Part shown: piece after piece, positions 7,536 to 15,571 of the stretch | Layout: every line of letters begins with the position of its first letter | Numbering within the stretch: the stretch's first letter is position 1 | IMG/VR virus record: IMGVR_UViG_3300032309_001318 | Coordinates: 20,540-84,539 of that record | Source: a virus | Length of the DNA: 64,000 bases | Strand: one strand, 5' to 3' | Position numbers and translations under genes: made by a program | Notes under the pieces: generated by a model | Told to the model about the DNA's origin: nothing | Seen by the model: the letters and a program-made list of their open reading frames with translations, nothing else | The model's database searches: none

Positions 7536-8189
7536 ATGCAATATCAAGAGTTGGCTTTAGGCGTTGTGTATTATAAAAATATTATAAAAGATCCCAATGA
7601 ACTAATTAATAAAATAGAGTCTTTAGAAGAAAAAAGAAGCCTACAAAAAGACTATAGGTCACAATCAGTAAAGCCTTGGCAAGCATGGGACTATGATCAC
7701 GGCAATAAAGAAAAAACAATATTCTGTTGGCAAAAATTTTTACCAAAGCCAAATGATATAGATGTTAATGATTATTTTTATAAAGAACAACACGAAATAT
7801 CTTCTGAGTTATTTAATGGTTTAGAAGATGGATTAAAACATTATTTTTCATTATATCCATATGCTGAAAAAAATATTAAATCTAGAGAAAAAACAATGCA
7901 CCTATTAAAATATAAAGAAAGCGGATTCCTACCAGCCCACTCAGACCATGGTATAAGCAGTAGAGTTTTATCGGCACTTCTTTATTTAAATGACGATTAT
8001 GAAGGTGGCAACATAAGATTCCCGCATTGTAATATTGACATGAAGCCAGAAGCTGGAAGCCTATTGTTTTTCCCATCAAATTTTGTTTACGTTCACGAAG
8101 TTGATGCGGTAACAAGCGGAACAAGATATTCATTGCCAAACTGGTATCATAATAGAAAAAACGCATACTACTCAGACGGGACAGAATAA
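7536..8189 (+). CDS. Prolyl-4-hydroxylase-like 2OG-Fe(II) dioxygenase, second copy
   Basis: 217 aa. I choose the ATG at 7536 because agggag lies eight bases ahead; a GTG at 7527 is possible but has no better site. The catalytic core is intact: H135-x-D137 in PAHSDHG, LLYLNDDYEGGNIRFP, distal H187 in VYVHEVDAV and R197 in GTRYSLPNWY. An N-terminal extension of about 100 residues compared with the preceding gene may bind substrate. Only the core motifs are shared with its neighbour, so it is an old duplicate or an independent acquisition. It ends one base into the SDR gene. Confidence 0.8.
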   Translation: MQYQELALGVVYYKNIIKDPNELINKIESLEEKRSLQKDYRSQSVKPWQAWDYDHGNKEKTIFCWQKFLPKPNDIDVNDYFYKEQHEISSELFNGLEDGLKHYFSLYPYAEKNIKSREKTMHLLKYKESGFLPAHSDHGISSRVLSALLYLNDDYEGGNIRFPHCNIDMKPEAGSLLFFPSNFVYVHEVDAVTSGTRYSLPNWYHNRKNAYYSDGTE

Positions 8190-8878
8190 TGATTATAGTA
8201 ACTGGATCGAGCAGGGGAATTGGGAATGTAATAGCAAATAGGCTTTCTAAAAATGGATATGATGTCATTGGCATATCAAGAGGTATGCCTCAAAACGATG
8301 TATCCTTTAAAACTTATCAAGCAGACGTAAGCCAAAAAAATACCTTAACTCCAATATTTGAAGATTTAAAAGAAAAAAATATTACAGTACAAGCTTTAAT
8401 AAATTGTGCTGGAATACTAGAAACCCCATTTGTAGACTGGCTAACAATAGAACAGAGCGAAATGGAATCAATATTTTCTACAAACGTAATAGGAACAATG
8501 AATTCTTGTCAAGTGTTTTTACCATTAATGGACAAAAAACAACATACACCAATAATAAATATGGCAAGCCTATCAGCGCATTCAGTAACCGATTTTGCAA
8601 TATATGGGGCAAGCAAGCATGCAGTATATGGATTTACAAAATCTTTAGCAAAAAAATTACAAAATACATCTATCAGACCAAACTGCATATCACCAGGCCC
8701 AATAAAATCAACAATGACAGAGGGCATACCAGACATGGCTTTTAAGCTATTTGCTGGCCCACAAATTATTAACCGAACAGTGTTCACATCTGACGACATA
8801 TGCAATATTGTAGAGCTTTTGCTTGACCCAAAATCAAGTAGTTTAACTGGACAAGCATTCCACATTGGTGGATACTAA
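8189..8878 (+). CDS. Short-chain dehydrogenase/reductase (SDR)
   Basis: 229 aa, ATG overlapping the previous TAA. A complete classical SDR: nucleotide-binding TGSSRGIG at residues 5-12, NCAG at 72-75, a serine in NMASLSA at 127-129, the catalytic YxxxK as Y139-GAS-K143, and a PNCISPGPI loop. The fold binds NAD(P)H and reduces or oxidises an alcohol or carbonyl group. Last gene of the cassette; a promoter for the next gene overlaps its 3' end. In this context it might act on a nucleotide sugar or on a product of the oxygenases, but the substrate cannot be told from sequence. Confidence 0.85.
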   Translation: MIIVTGSSRGIGNVIANRLSKNGYDVIGISRGMPQNDVSFKTYQADVSQKNTLTPIFEDLKEKNITVQALINCAGILETPFVDWLTIEQSEMESIFSTNVIGTMNSCQVFLPLMDKKQHTPIINMASLSAHSVTDFAIYGASKHAVYGFTKSLAKKLQNTSIRPNCISPGPIKSTMTEGIPDMAFKLFAGPQIINRTVFTSDDICNIVELLLDPKSSSLTGQAFHIGGY

Positions 8879-8897
8879 ACTACATTGATGGTATAAT
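8869..8897 (+). promoter_or_regulatory. Extended -10 promoter for LamG tail gene
   Basis: TGG+TATAAT with TG at 8889-8890 and TATAAT at 8892-8897; TGGATA at 8869-8874 is a weak -35 at 17 bp spacing. The ATG of the next gene lies six bases after the -10 and no Shine-Dalgarno is present, so the mRNA should be leaderless. Confidence 0.6.
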
Positions 8898-8903
8898 TTT
8901 TAA

Positions 8904-10643
8904 ATGTCATACTCTTATAAAATACTAAAAGACCATCCAATTGGATTCTGGCAACTAGATGACTCTACGGCTACAGCAATAGACATTTCTGGATGCGGTA
9001 ATAATGGAGTTTATACAGGAAGCCTTCCAAGCCAAACTAAAATAATGCCAATGGTTTCTGGAGGCCAGTACTCAGCAAAAATTACTTCCTTATCAAAAAT
9101 AGAGTTTGCAATTATTAATGATTATTACGCACAAGCAGCAGGGGGAGGATTTGGAACGCTAGACACAGCTGATAATGAATTTACGCTAGAGTGTTGGATT
9201 TTACCAAAAATATCTTCTACAAACCTTACTCCAATTTTTATAGATTCTTCTAATGATCTTGGAATTGCTTGGCAAAACAACAATATTATATTTGTTATTG
9301 GCACCGAAACTTTAGAGTACACAGTTCCAGAAACTAATAAGTCTATTTATGTTGTATGCAAATATTCAGTAAATTCAGCATCAATATATTTAGACGGGAA
9401 CTTGGCTATTAGCAAAACAATAACTGGCGTTCCCTTTGAAAATACACAGGTCTTATTAAAGTCTGGGCCTACACAAAATAGCGCAGACGAGTTTTTAATA
9501 GATAATCCAGCAGTGTATAGATACTCTTTATCAGAAAAACAAATTAAAGATCATTACCTAAGTAATCAAAATACTTTACCAATACAGATTGCGTATCCAG
9601 ATAATGGAGAAATTTTTAATATTTATGACAATGGAATGAGAACATCATTTACTTATAATTATCCAAAAGATAAATCTTGGCAATATTTTTTAACAGAGGA
9701 TCTTACGCTAGGTAGGTCAGAAGAATATATTCAATTATCTAAGACAGATTTATTAGAAACAAAAGAAGTTATTTTAAAAGATATTATATCTATGCCTTCT
9801 GGTATATCAATGGATTCTTCAAAAATTCAATGGGACGGTAGCTCTGGAATTTCTGTTTATACAAGTCTAGACGGAGTGTCTTATGAACAATGCGAAAACG
9901 GATATTCAATACCTCAGTACAAGTATTCAGATTTTAACCAACAAAGATTTTTTCATTTAAAAATAGTAGTTTCTTCAACAGACTCCTCTAGATATATTCC
10001 AAAACTTTATTCATTATCAGTAAATTTTTACTCTGAGCAAATAGCTTATTCTAAAAATGGAGCGTCTTATGTTTATAAAATAGATAACCTAGATTATAGC
10101 CTTGGCAAAGAGGCTTATCCAATATTATCAATGAATAAATTAAATGGAGTATTAGTCCCAAATAATTCAGGGTTTAAGGTAGATATTCCATATGATACAA
10201 ATAGCATTGAGTTTTTCTATACCCCAAGCAGTATATTAAAAAGTTTATTAATATCATCTACTGGTACGGAATTTAGCTGGGCGGATAGCGGGTCTATATC
10301 AAAAACTAATATATCTAAAATATACGTAAATGGTGAAGATAAAACAGCACAATCAAATATATCCAATGTATTAAATTCAGGATATTTAAATCATATTGTA
10401 ATTGTTTTTCAAGCACCCATCTCTGGAGATCTGGTCTTTAATTATAAAAGCACTGGGTCTAAGAAGGGCTCATATCAGCATATAACCCTATATAGGGATG
10501 CTTTAGATCAAAATAAGGCAATAACTCATTACAATTTATATACTGGAAGATCGGTATATACCTCTACCGCATCTGCCATGTCGGTGACAGAAAGATCTCC
10601 TGAAATATATAATAATGACTGGATTGTTATTCAAAATTCATAA
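8904..10643 (+). CDS. LamG/concanavalin-like domain tail protein
   Basis: 579 aa. The N-terminal 220 residues read as a LamG-type jelly roll: HPIGFWQLDDSTATAIDISG, a GNNGVYTG strand, FTLECWILPK, VCKYSVNSASIYLDGNLA and FLIDNPAVYRYSLSEKQIKDHY. Such domains bind glycans and are frequent in phage tail fibres and minor tail proteins. The rest is beta-rich with no recognised catalytic motif and has a discoidin-like flavour (YLNHIVIVFQAP). The start follows a -10 element so closely that it is probably translated as a leaderless message. It lies just upstream of the head genes and probably encodes a virion adhesin. Confidence 0.6.
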   Translation: MSYSYKILKDHPIGFWQLDDSTATAIDISGCGNNGVYTGSLPSQTKIMPMVSGGQYSAKITSLSKIEFAIINDYYAQAAGGGFGTLDTADNEFTLECWILPKISSTNLTPIFIDSSNDLGIAWQNNNIIFVIGTETLEYTVPETNKSIYVVCKYSVNSASIYLDGNLAISKTITGVPFENTQVLLKSGPTQNSADEFLIDNPAVYRYSLSEKQIKDHYLSNQNTLPIQIAYPDNGEIFNIYDNGMRTSFTYNYPKDKSWQYFLTEDLTLGRSEEYIQLSKTDLLETKEVILKDIISMPSGISMDSSKIQWDGSSGISVYTSLDGVSYEQCENGYSIPQYKYSDFNQQRFFHLKIVVSSTDSSRYIPKLYSLSVNFYSEQIAYSKNGASYVYKIDNLDYSLGKEAYPILSMNKLNGVLVPNNSGFKVDIPYDTNSIEFFYTPSSILKSLLISSTGTEFSWADSGSISKTNISKIYVNGEDKTAQSNISNVLNSGYLNHIVIVFQAPISGDLVFNYKSTGSKKGSYQHITLYRDALDQNKAITHYNLYTGRSVYTSTASAMSVTERSPEIYNNDWIVIQNS

Positions 10644-10646
10644 AGT

Positions 10647-10697
10647 TGTCCACCATAGCGACAAAATGTGGACATTAATTAGAAAGAATGGTAAAAT
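10647..10697 (+). promoter_or_regulatory. Promoter of the head operon with overlapping inverted-repeat operator candidate
   Basis: TGGACA at 10669-10674 and TGGTAAAAT with TAAAAT at 10692-10697 give a 17-bp spacer. A perfect 7-bp inverted repeat, TGTCCAC at 10647-10653 and GTGGACA at 10668-10674, has arms 21 bp apart start to start, two helical turns, and its right arm coincides with the -35. This is what a dimeric repressor site would look like. Confidence 0.6.
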
Positions 10698-10706
10698 TAA
10701 CATCTA

Positions 10707-11042
10707 ATGGACATTAAAAGAATTAATCAAAAAGTAGTAGAGGAAACTACACTAGGAATTTATGTGTGGGAAATGCCAGACGGAAGATGGATTGGCGATG
10801 ACGATGGAAACTTTTTATCAATAACAGCTAAAAAAGGTAACCGATCAAAGATGGATTTGTTGGCGAGAGAAGTAAGATCATATGGAATACACGAAGGACA
10901 GCCTAAATTTTTATCAGGTAGACGTAAAGTTGACGACGAAGAGTTTCAGCATCAAAAACAAAGACTAGAATGGGGACTAACACCAGATCCTCTTGACATA
11001 GGTGTTTACAAGGATTCATTAAAAAGCGGAGGCAAACAATAA
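10707..11042 (+). CDS. Small head-operon protein of unknown function
   Basis: 111 aa, first gene of the head operon, directly before the portal gene. Starts with ATG nine bases after a TAAAAT -10 and without an SD sequence, so nearly leaderless. The sequence is charged and soluble (GIYVWEMPDGRWIGDDDGNFLSI, then a basic LAREVRSYGIHEG segment), with no known motif. Position alone suggests a virion or head-assembly role; small proteins upstream of the portal are common in actinophage-like genomes, but no function can be named. Confidence 0.6.
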   Translation: MDIKRINQKVVEETTLGIYVWEMPDGRWIGDDDGNFLSITAKKGNRSKMDLLAREVRSYGIHEGQPKFLSGRRKVDDEEFQHQKQRLEWGLTPDPLDIGVYKDSLKSGGKQ

Positions 11043-12626
11043 ATGGAGTTCATGAACGAAGACCCTAGCGTCTCAGAAACTATTGACATATCAAACTCTG
11101 CAGACTGGATAAAGTTTAATAATAAAGAAGTTGTATTAAGTGATGATCCATTTAGCATTGAAGGCGAAGAGTTAAAGAAAGTTAATGGACTAAGCCCAAC
11201 ATTTCGTAGAAAAATATCTAGAGAGTTTCAAAAGCGTTTTATAGGACAAGAAGGAACTGGAACACAACAGAATCTACTACAACAAGCAGTTACTGGATAC
11301 GCAATGTTTGACCTTGTCCAACCAGTCTATAATCTTGAATATCTTTCAAAAATTTATGAGATATCCCCATACAACTACTCAGCAATTAATGCAAAGGTTG
11401 CTAACATTGTTGGCCTTGGATACTCTTTTGTAGAAACAAAAAAAGCTAACGATGCTTTAGATAATATTACTGATAAAAAACAATTAGAACGTGCTCGACG
11501 TAAATTAAATAAACTTCGTCAAGATTTAGATTATTGGCTAGAGGAAACAAATGAAGAAGAAACATTTACAGAAACATTAGTAAAAGCTTATACAGATTTA
11601 GAGGCTACTGGCAATGGATACATTGAAATTGGAAGAACCGTGTCTGGGAATATTGGGTACATCGGACATATACCATCCAAGACAATGCGGGTACGTAGAC
11701 TTCGTGACGGATTTATACAACTTCTTTATGGCAAGGCAGTATACTTTAGAAACTTTGCAGATCAAGAAACTCCTAACCCAATTTCTGGAGCAGAAGATCG
11801 TCCAAATGAAGTTATTCATTTAAAGAAATATACGCCAATGAACAATTACTACGGAATCCCAGATATAATTGCTGCACAAACTGCAATGGCAGGAAATGAA
11901 TTTTCTGGAAAATATAACTTAGATTATTTTGAAAATAAAGCGGTTCCAAGGTATATAATTACAGTAAAGGGTGCAAAGCTTTCACCAGAATCCGAACGTA
12001 AACTACTAGAATTTTTCCAAGTTGGGCTAAAGGGTAAAAACCATAGATCACTCTATGTACCACTTCCAGCGGATACATCTGACTCTAAAGTTGAATTTAA
12101 AATGGAACCTATTGAGGCAAACCCACAGGAGTCTTCATTTAATGTATACAGAAAAGCAAATAGAGATGAAATCCTTTTAGCACACAGAGTCCCAGTAAAT
12201 AAAATTGGAGTTCCAGAAGGAGTCAGCCTAGCTTCAGCAAGAGATGCAGATAAAATGTTTAAAGAACAAGTTTGTAGGCCAGCTCAAGATATTTTAGAAA
12301 AGAAAATAAATAGAATTATTTCTGAAAAAACAGATGCATTAATGCTTAAATTTAATGAATTGACTTTAACAGACGAAGATACACAATCTAAAATTGATGA
12401 AAGATATTTAAGAATGCAGGTGATTACCCCCAATGAAGTTAGAATTAGAAAGGGTATGATACCGATGGACGGTGGAGATGAGGTTGTTGATTTGCAGGCA
12501 CAAGCAGCCGAAATCAAGGCTCAGGCATTAAATACCAGAAATAGAACTCAGGAAAGATCGGCCAATTCACCAGATAGTTCTGGGGAAGCCAGAAATCCAA
12601 AAGGTGAGGGTAGAGTCACAGCTTAA
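11043..12626 (+). CDS. Phage portal protein
   Basis: 527 aa; the ATG follows the previous TAA and is preceded by ggagg. Recognisable portal features (HK97/PBSX portal families): an LEYLSKIYEISPYNYSAINAKV helix, an ATGNGYIEIGR strand, a VIHLKKYTPMNNYYGIPDIIAA segment and an FENKAVPRYIITVKG stretch, then a clip-like region and a C-terminal basic, disordered tail. It would form the dodecameric ring at the capsid vertex through which terminase pumps DNA. The following gene is the prohead protease, the usual order. A terminator and new promoter separate the two. Confidence 0.88.
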   Translation: MEFMNEDPSVSETIDISNSADWIKFNNKEVVLSDDPFSIEGEELKKVNGLSPTFRRKISREFQKRFIGQEGTGTQQNLLQQAVTGYAMFDLVQPVYNLEYLSKIYEISPYNYSAINAKVANIVGLGYSFVETKKANDALDNITDKKQLERARRKLNKLRQDLDYWLEETNEEETFTETLVKAYTDLEATGNGYIEIGRTVSGNIGYIGHIPSKTMRVRRLRDGFIQLLYGKAVYFRNFADQETPNPISGAEDRPNEVIHLKKYTPMNNYYGIPDIIAAQTAMAGNEFSGKYNLDYFENKAVPRYIITVKGAKLSPESERKLLEFFQVGLKGKNHRSLYVPLPADTSDSKVEFKMEPIEANPQESSFNVYRKANRDEILLAHRVPVNKIGVPEGVSLASARDADKMFKEQVCRPAQDILEKKINRIISEKTDALMLKFNELTLTDEDTQSKIDERYLRMQVITPNEVRIRKGMIPMDGGDEVVDLQAQAAEIKAQALNTRNRTQERSANSPDSSGEARNPKGEGRVTA

Positions 12627-12631
12627 TTATT

Positions 12632-12654
12632 AGGCAACCATTATTTGCCTTTTT
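12632..12654 (+). terminator. Intrinsic terminator after portal gene
   Basis: AGGCAA at 12632-12637 pairs with TTGCCT at 12645-12650, a seven-base loop, followed by a short T run. The right arm doubles as the -35 of the next promoter. Confidence 0.65.
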
Positions 12655-12673
12655 AAATATACAAAGATAAAAT
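12645..12673 (+). promoter_or_regulatory. Promoter for protease/scaffold gene, -35 inside the terminator stem
   Basis: TTGCCT (12645-12650), 17-bp spacer, TAAAAT (12668-12673). The ATG at 12681 begins seven bases later without a Shine-Dalgarno site, so a leaderless mRNA is likely. Confidence 0.55.
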
Positions 12674-12680
12674 TGAGCAT

Positions 12681-13991
12681 ATGAATATTGAAAAATCTTA
12701 TTGGTCCAGCAATGGCGATAATATCAGCCTATCAGTTCCATTCACAAAAGTAAACCGTGAAAAGAGAACTGTATCTGGTTTTGCCACACTAGACAACCTA
12801 GATCAAACAAATGACGTTGTAACCGCAGAAGCAAGTCTAAAAGCATTTGAAGGTTTCCGTGGAAACATTAGAGAAATGCACGGGTCAAACGCAGTTGGTA
12901 AAATGGTTTCATTTAAGCCAGAAACATACTTTGACGCAAAAAGCGGAGAATTTTATAACGGAGTTTATGTAGATGCATACATTTCTAAAGGTGCACAAGA
13001 TACATGGGAAAAGGTTTTAGACGGTACTCTTTCAGGATTTTCAATTGGTGGAAAAATTATTGAGTCTGATAACGAGGTTAATAAATCTACAGGTCAATCA
13101 GTTCGTTTTATTAAAAACTATTCTTTACTAGAGCTATCAGTCGTAGATTCTCCAGCAAATGAACTATGTAACATTATCTCAATTTCCAAAATGAATGGTC
13201 AATTAATTTTTAAAGGAATTGCAACAGAAGTTTCAACAGAAAATATTTTTTATTGTGAAGAAAGCGATTCTGTTTTTATGTCAAAAGAAAAAGAATTTAA
13301 TTCTCCAATAACTGGTAAGCCAGCAAGTTTAATTGGCTGGGTAGAAAGTAACGATGTAAACAAAGCTAAAGAAATAGAAAAGATTCTTGCTTCATTTAAG
13401 AAGTCAAGATTAACGTTGCCTGAAACACAAACAATAGCAAAACAGGCAAACGCACAAGGAGGTAATGAAGTGTCAGAAAACACAGAAACAGTAGCAGTTG
13501 AAGAAACTGCTCTAGTAGAAGTTTCAGCACCTGCACAAGATGCAGTAGTTGAAAAAGCTGTTACAGAAGACGTAGTAGCAGATACTTCTGCCGAAACCGT
13601 TGAAAAAGCAGCAGACGTCTCAGAGGTCGTTGTTGATGAACCTGATTTTGCAAAAATGTTAGGTGATTTAAAAGGCTTTTTCTCAGATACTCTAAGCAAA
13701 GCTTCAGAAGCTAATGCTGCACAGGTAACAACTATTAAAGAAACAGTTGAAGCTTTCAGCAAGAGCGTTGAGACTCAAATCTCAGAGTTGGCAGATAAAC
13801 ACACAGAACTCAGCAAAACAGTTGAGAACATCAAGAGCACGATTGATAATGTAGAAAAGCGTGTCGACGCAGTAGAATCAGAGACTGCAATTAAGAAGTC
13901 CTCAGACCTTGGCGGGTCTCAGGAAGTAGTAATACAAAAATCAAAATGGAACGGTTCTTTCCTCGGTTCCGTAAACGAACTATTTAAATAA
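12681..13991 (+). CDS. Prohead protease with fused scaffold domain
   Basis: 436 aa. Residues 1-170 are an HK97-type prohead protease (peptidase S78/U35 type): a KRTVSGFATLDNLDQTNDVV strand, catalytic-type His67 in REMHGSNAVGK, Ser118/Ser121 in TLSGFSIGGK and the LLELSVVDSPANELC segment. The remainder is acidic and coiled-coil (VEKAADVSEVV, then ELADKHTELSKTVENIKSTIDNVEKRVD), as in scaffold domains. The fusion is expected to guide capsid assembly and then degrade the scaffold. An in-frame GTG at 13470 with a perfect SD would also produce the scaffold alone. Start at 12681 is supported by the -10 seven bases upstream. Confidence 0.85.
   Translation: MNIEKSYWSSNGDNISLSVPFTKVNREKRTVSGFATLDNLDQTNDVVTAEASLKAFEGFRGNIREMHGSNAVGKMVSFKPETYFDAKSGEFYNGVYVDAYISKGAQDTWEKVLDGTLSGFSIGGKIIESDNEVNKSTGQSVRFIKNYSLLELSVVDSPANELCNIISISKMNGQLIFKGIATEVSTENIFYCEESDSVFMSKEKEFNSPITGKPASLIGWVESNDVNKAKEIEKILASFKKSRLTLPETQTIAKQANAQGGNEVSENTETVAVEETALVEVSAPAQDAVVEKAVTEDVVADTSAETVEKAADVSEVVVDEPDFAKMLGDLKGFFSDTLSKASEANAAQVTTIKETVEAFSKSVETQISELADKHTELSKTVENIKSTIDNVEKRVDAVESETAIKKSSDLGGSQEVVIQKSKWNGSFLGSVNELFK
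13470..13991 (+). CDS. Nested scaffold protein from internal GTG start
   Basis: 173 aa, in frame within the protease gene. AAGGAGG at 13456-13462 lies seven bases before a GTG at 13470, the best Shine-Dalgarno in this region, and it falls exactly between the protease domain and the acidic coiled-coil part. The same design is known from phage lambda, where the scaffold Nu3 is made from a start inside the protease gene C. The product (VSENTETVAVEE onward) contains only the acidic, alanine-rich coiled-coil region. Translation from this site is inferred from sequence alone. Confidence 0.7.
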   Translation: MSENTETVAVEETALVEVSAPAQDAVVEKAVTEDVVADTSAETVEKAADVSEVVVDEPDFAKMLGDLKGFFSDTLSKASEANAAQVTTIKETVEAFSKSVETQISELADKHTELSKTVENIKSTIDNVEKRVDAVESETAIKKSSDLGGSQEVVIQKSKWNGSFLGSVNELFK

Positions 13992-14009
13992 AGGGTAGGT
14001 GAAATAAAT

Positions 14010-15062
14010 ATGAGCAATGAATTATTAGAAAAGGCAATTGCAACTGGCACAACAGCTACAGGAACATTTGCTTCAACAACTGGAGGAGAGGGAATTCACA
14101 CAGGGTCAGAAAATGGCAATGGTGGACTACTTAATCCAGAACAATCAGCTCGATTTCTAGACTACATGTTCGATGCAACCGTAATTGGTAAAGTCGCACG
14201 TACCGTTAGAATGAAATCTGATACAACTGAAATTGATCGCATGGGAGTAGGCGAAAAGCTTATGAAACTTGCGACTGAAGGAGATGACGCAAACAGTGGT
14301 AACTCTGCTGTGACATTCTCAAAAATTTCTTTGACAACAAAGAAGTTACGTCTAGATTGGGAACTTTCAACTGAGTCTCTAGAAGACAATATTGAAGGTG
14401 CAGATCTAGAAGATCATATTGCACGTCTGATGGCAACACAGGCTGGTAACGATATTGAAGATTTGGTTCTTAACGGAAACACATCTCTATCATCTGATCA
14501 ACTTTACAAAGCATTTGACGGAACAGTTAAGCTTGCAAAAGCAAACGGTCACGTAGTAGATGCTGGTGGAGCCGCAATTACTCGTGCTGTATTTAACAGC
14601 GCATTAAAGGCACTTCCACGTAAGTACAAGCAACGTCGTACAGACCTTCGCTTCCTTTCAGGTTCAAACCTGATTCAGGATTACTTATACGCAACTTCAC
14701 AAAATATCCAAAACGTTAACCCACAAGATATTGCTTCTGGCATTATCCGTGGTGAGGTAGCACCTGTATCTGGCCCAGCTGGATACGTAGCTCCATACGC
14801 ATTTGGTATTCCAATTGTTGAAGTTCCATTACTAAGCGAGACACAAACTGGCTCATACTCAGGAGCAACAGGATCACACGGTGACGTCCACTTGACATTC
14901 CCAAATAACGTAGTTATTGGTATCAAGCGTGATGTAACTGTATACAGATTCTTCTGGCCAAAGAAGGACTCAATCGAGTACACAATGTATACTCGTGTTG
15001 GTGTTCAAATTGAGCAAGCAGATGCTTGGGTAGTAGTAAAGAACGTTAAGATTGCTTCCTAA
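14010..15062 (+). CDS. Major capsid protein (HK97 fold)
   Basis: 350 aa, directly after the protease/scaffold gene, preceded by gggtaggtg. Features of HK97-type capsid proteins: LLNPEQSARFLDYMFDATVIGKVARTVRM near the N-terminus, an IDRMGV strand, LRLDWELSTESLEDNIEGADLEDHIARLMATQAGNDIEDLVLNG helix ending in the characteristic NGNTS, and a beta-rich C-terminus including VVIGIKRDVTVYRFFW. Codon choice is enriched in cgt and preferred codons compared with the flanks, typical for a highly expressed gene. It is followed by a strong terminator. Confidence 0.9.
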   Translation: MSNELLEKAIATGTTATGTFASTTGGEGIHTGSENGNGGLLNPEQSARFLDYMFDATVIGKVARTVRMKSDTTEIDRMGVGEKLMKLATEGDDANSGNSAVTFSKISLTTKKLRLDWELSTESLEDNIEGADLEDHIARLMATQAGNDIEDLVLNGNTSLSSDQLYKAFDGTVKLAKANGHVVDAGGAAITRAVFNSALKALPRKYKQRRTDLRFLSGSNLIQDYLYATSQNIQNVNPQDIASGIIRGEVAPVSGPAGYVAPYAFGIPIVEVPLLSETQTGSYSGATGSHGDVHLTFPNNVVIGIKRDVTVYRFFWPKKDSIEYTMYTRVGVQIEQADAWVVVKNVKIAS

Positions 15063-15081
15063 TTAGGAATTAATCCAAATA

Positions 15082-15114
15082 GAGGCCCCCAATTAATTTT
15101 GGGGGCTTCTCATT
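15082..15114 (+). terminator. Intrinsic terminator after major capsid gene
   Basis: GAGGCCCCCAA (15082-15092) pairs with TTGGGGGCTTC (15099-15109) with one G-U pair and a six-base loop; the downstream side is T-rich (tctcatttt). Confidence 0.85.
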
Positions 15115-15135
15115 TTAATTTAGTAATGCTATAAT
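15107..15135 (+). promoter_or_regulatory. Extended -10 promoter for connector genes
   Basis: TGC+TATAAT at 15127-15135; TTCTCA at 15107-15112 is 17 bp upstream and overlaps the terminator's right arm. The gene starts 26 bp further on behind aaggaga. Confidence 0.65.
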
Positions 15136-15161
15136 TAAATAACCTAGACTAAGGAGAATAT

Positions 15162-15557
15162 ATGTCATTTGAGACATTAAAATTAGCTGAACTTAAAAAG
15201 GTTGCCGAAGACTTCGGAGTAGACTTAGAAAACTTAAAAAGCAAAACAGACATAATTGCGGGACTATCAGAAGAAGGTGTAACTTGGGCGGTATACTCAA
15301 AAACACTTAAAGATATAGATGATGCAAAAGAAGAGATTGAAGTTTTACCAAGATTTGATGTAAAGAAAAAACAAAATAAAGACGAAGTTCTTGTAAGAAT
15401 GGATAGATCTAACCATAGGTACGATACAATGGGATACACGTTTACAAAAGATCATCCTTTTGCAGCAATGTCAGAAGAGGCAGCTCAAGAAATTTTTGAT
15501 AAGGAGGAGGGTTTTAGATTAGCCACACCAAAGGAAGCACAAGACTTCTACAACTAA
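15162..15557 (+). CDS. Small head-proximal protein with N-terminal HeH/LEM-like motif
   Basis: 131 aa, ATG behind an aaggaga site. The first 45 residues (LKLAELKKVAEDFGVDLENLKSK...IIAGL) resemble the helix-extended-helix (HeH/SAP/LEM) motif that occurs at the start of many small phage head proteins. The middle contains an acidic segment and an RFDVKKKQNKDEVLVRMDRSNHRYDTMGYTFTKDHPF part, reminiscent of proteins that sit between capsid and connector genes in other siphoviruses. Probably a virion or head-assembly protein; the exact role is unknown. Confidence 0.6.
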   Translation: MSFETLKLAELKKVAEDFGVDLENLKSKTDIIAGLSEEGVTWAVYSKTLKDIDDAKEEIEVLPRFDVKKKQNKDEVLVRMDRSNHRYDTMGYTFTKDHPFAAMSEEAAQEIFDKEEGFRLATPKEAQDFYN

Positions 15558-15571
15558 TTTAAACCTTTAAT

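Noticed and set aside
13250-13762. Long minus-strand open frame inside the protease/scaffold gene
   Set aside because: Antisense to a well-supported gene with Ala/Ser/Val-rich product caused by the scaffold's Glu/Ala/Thr codons; no promoter or ribosome site.
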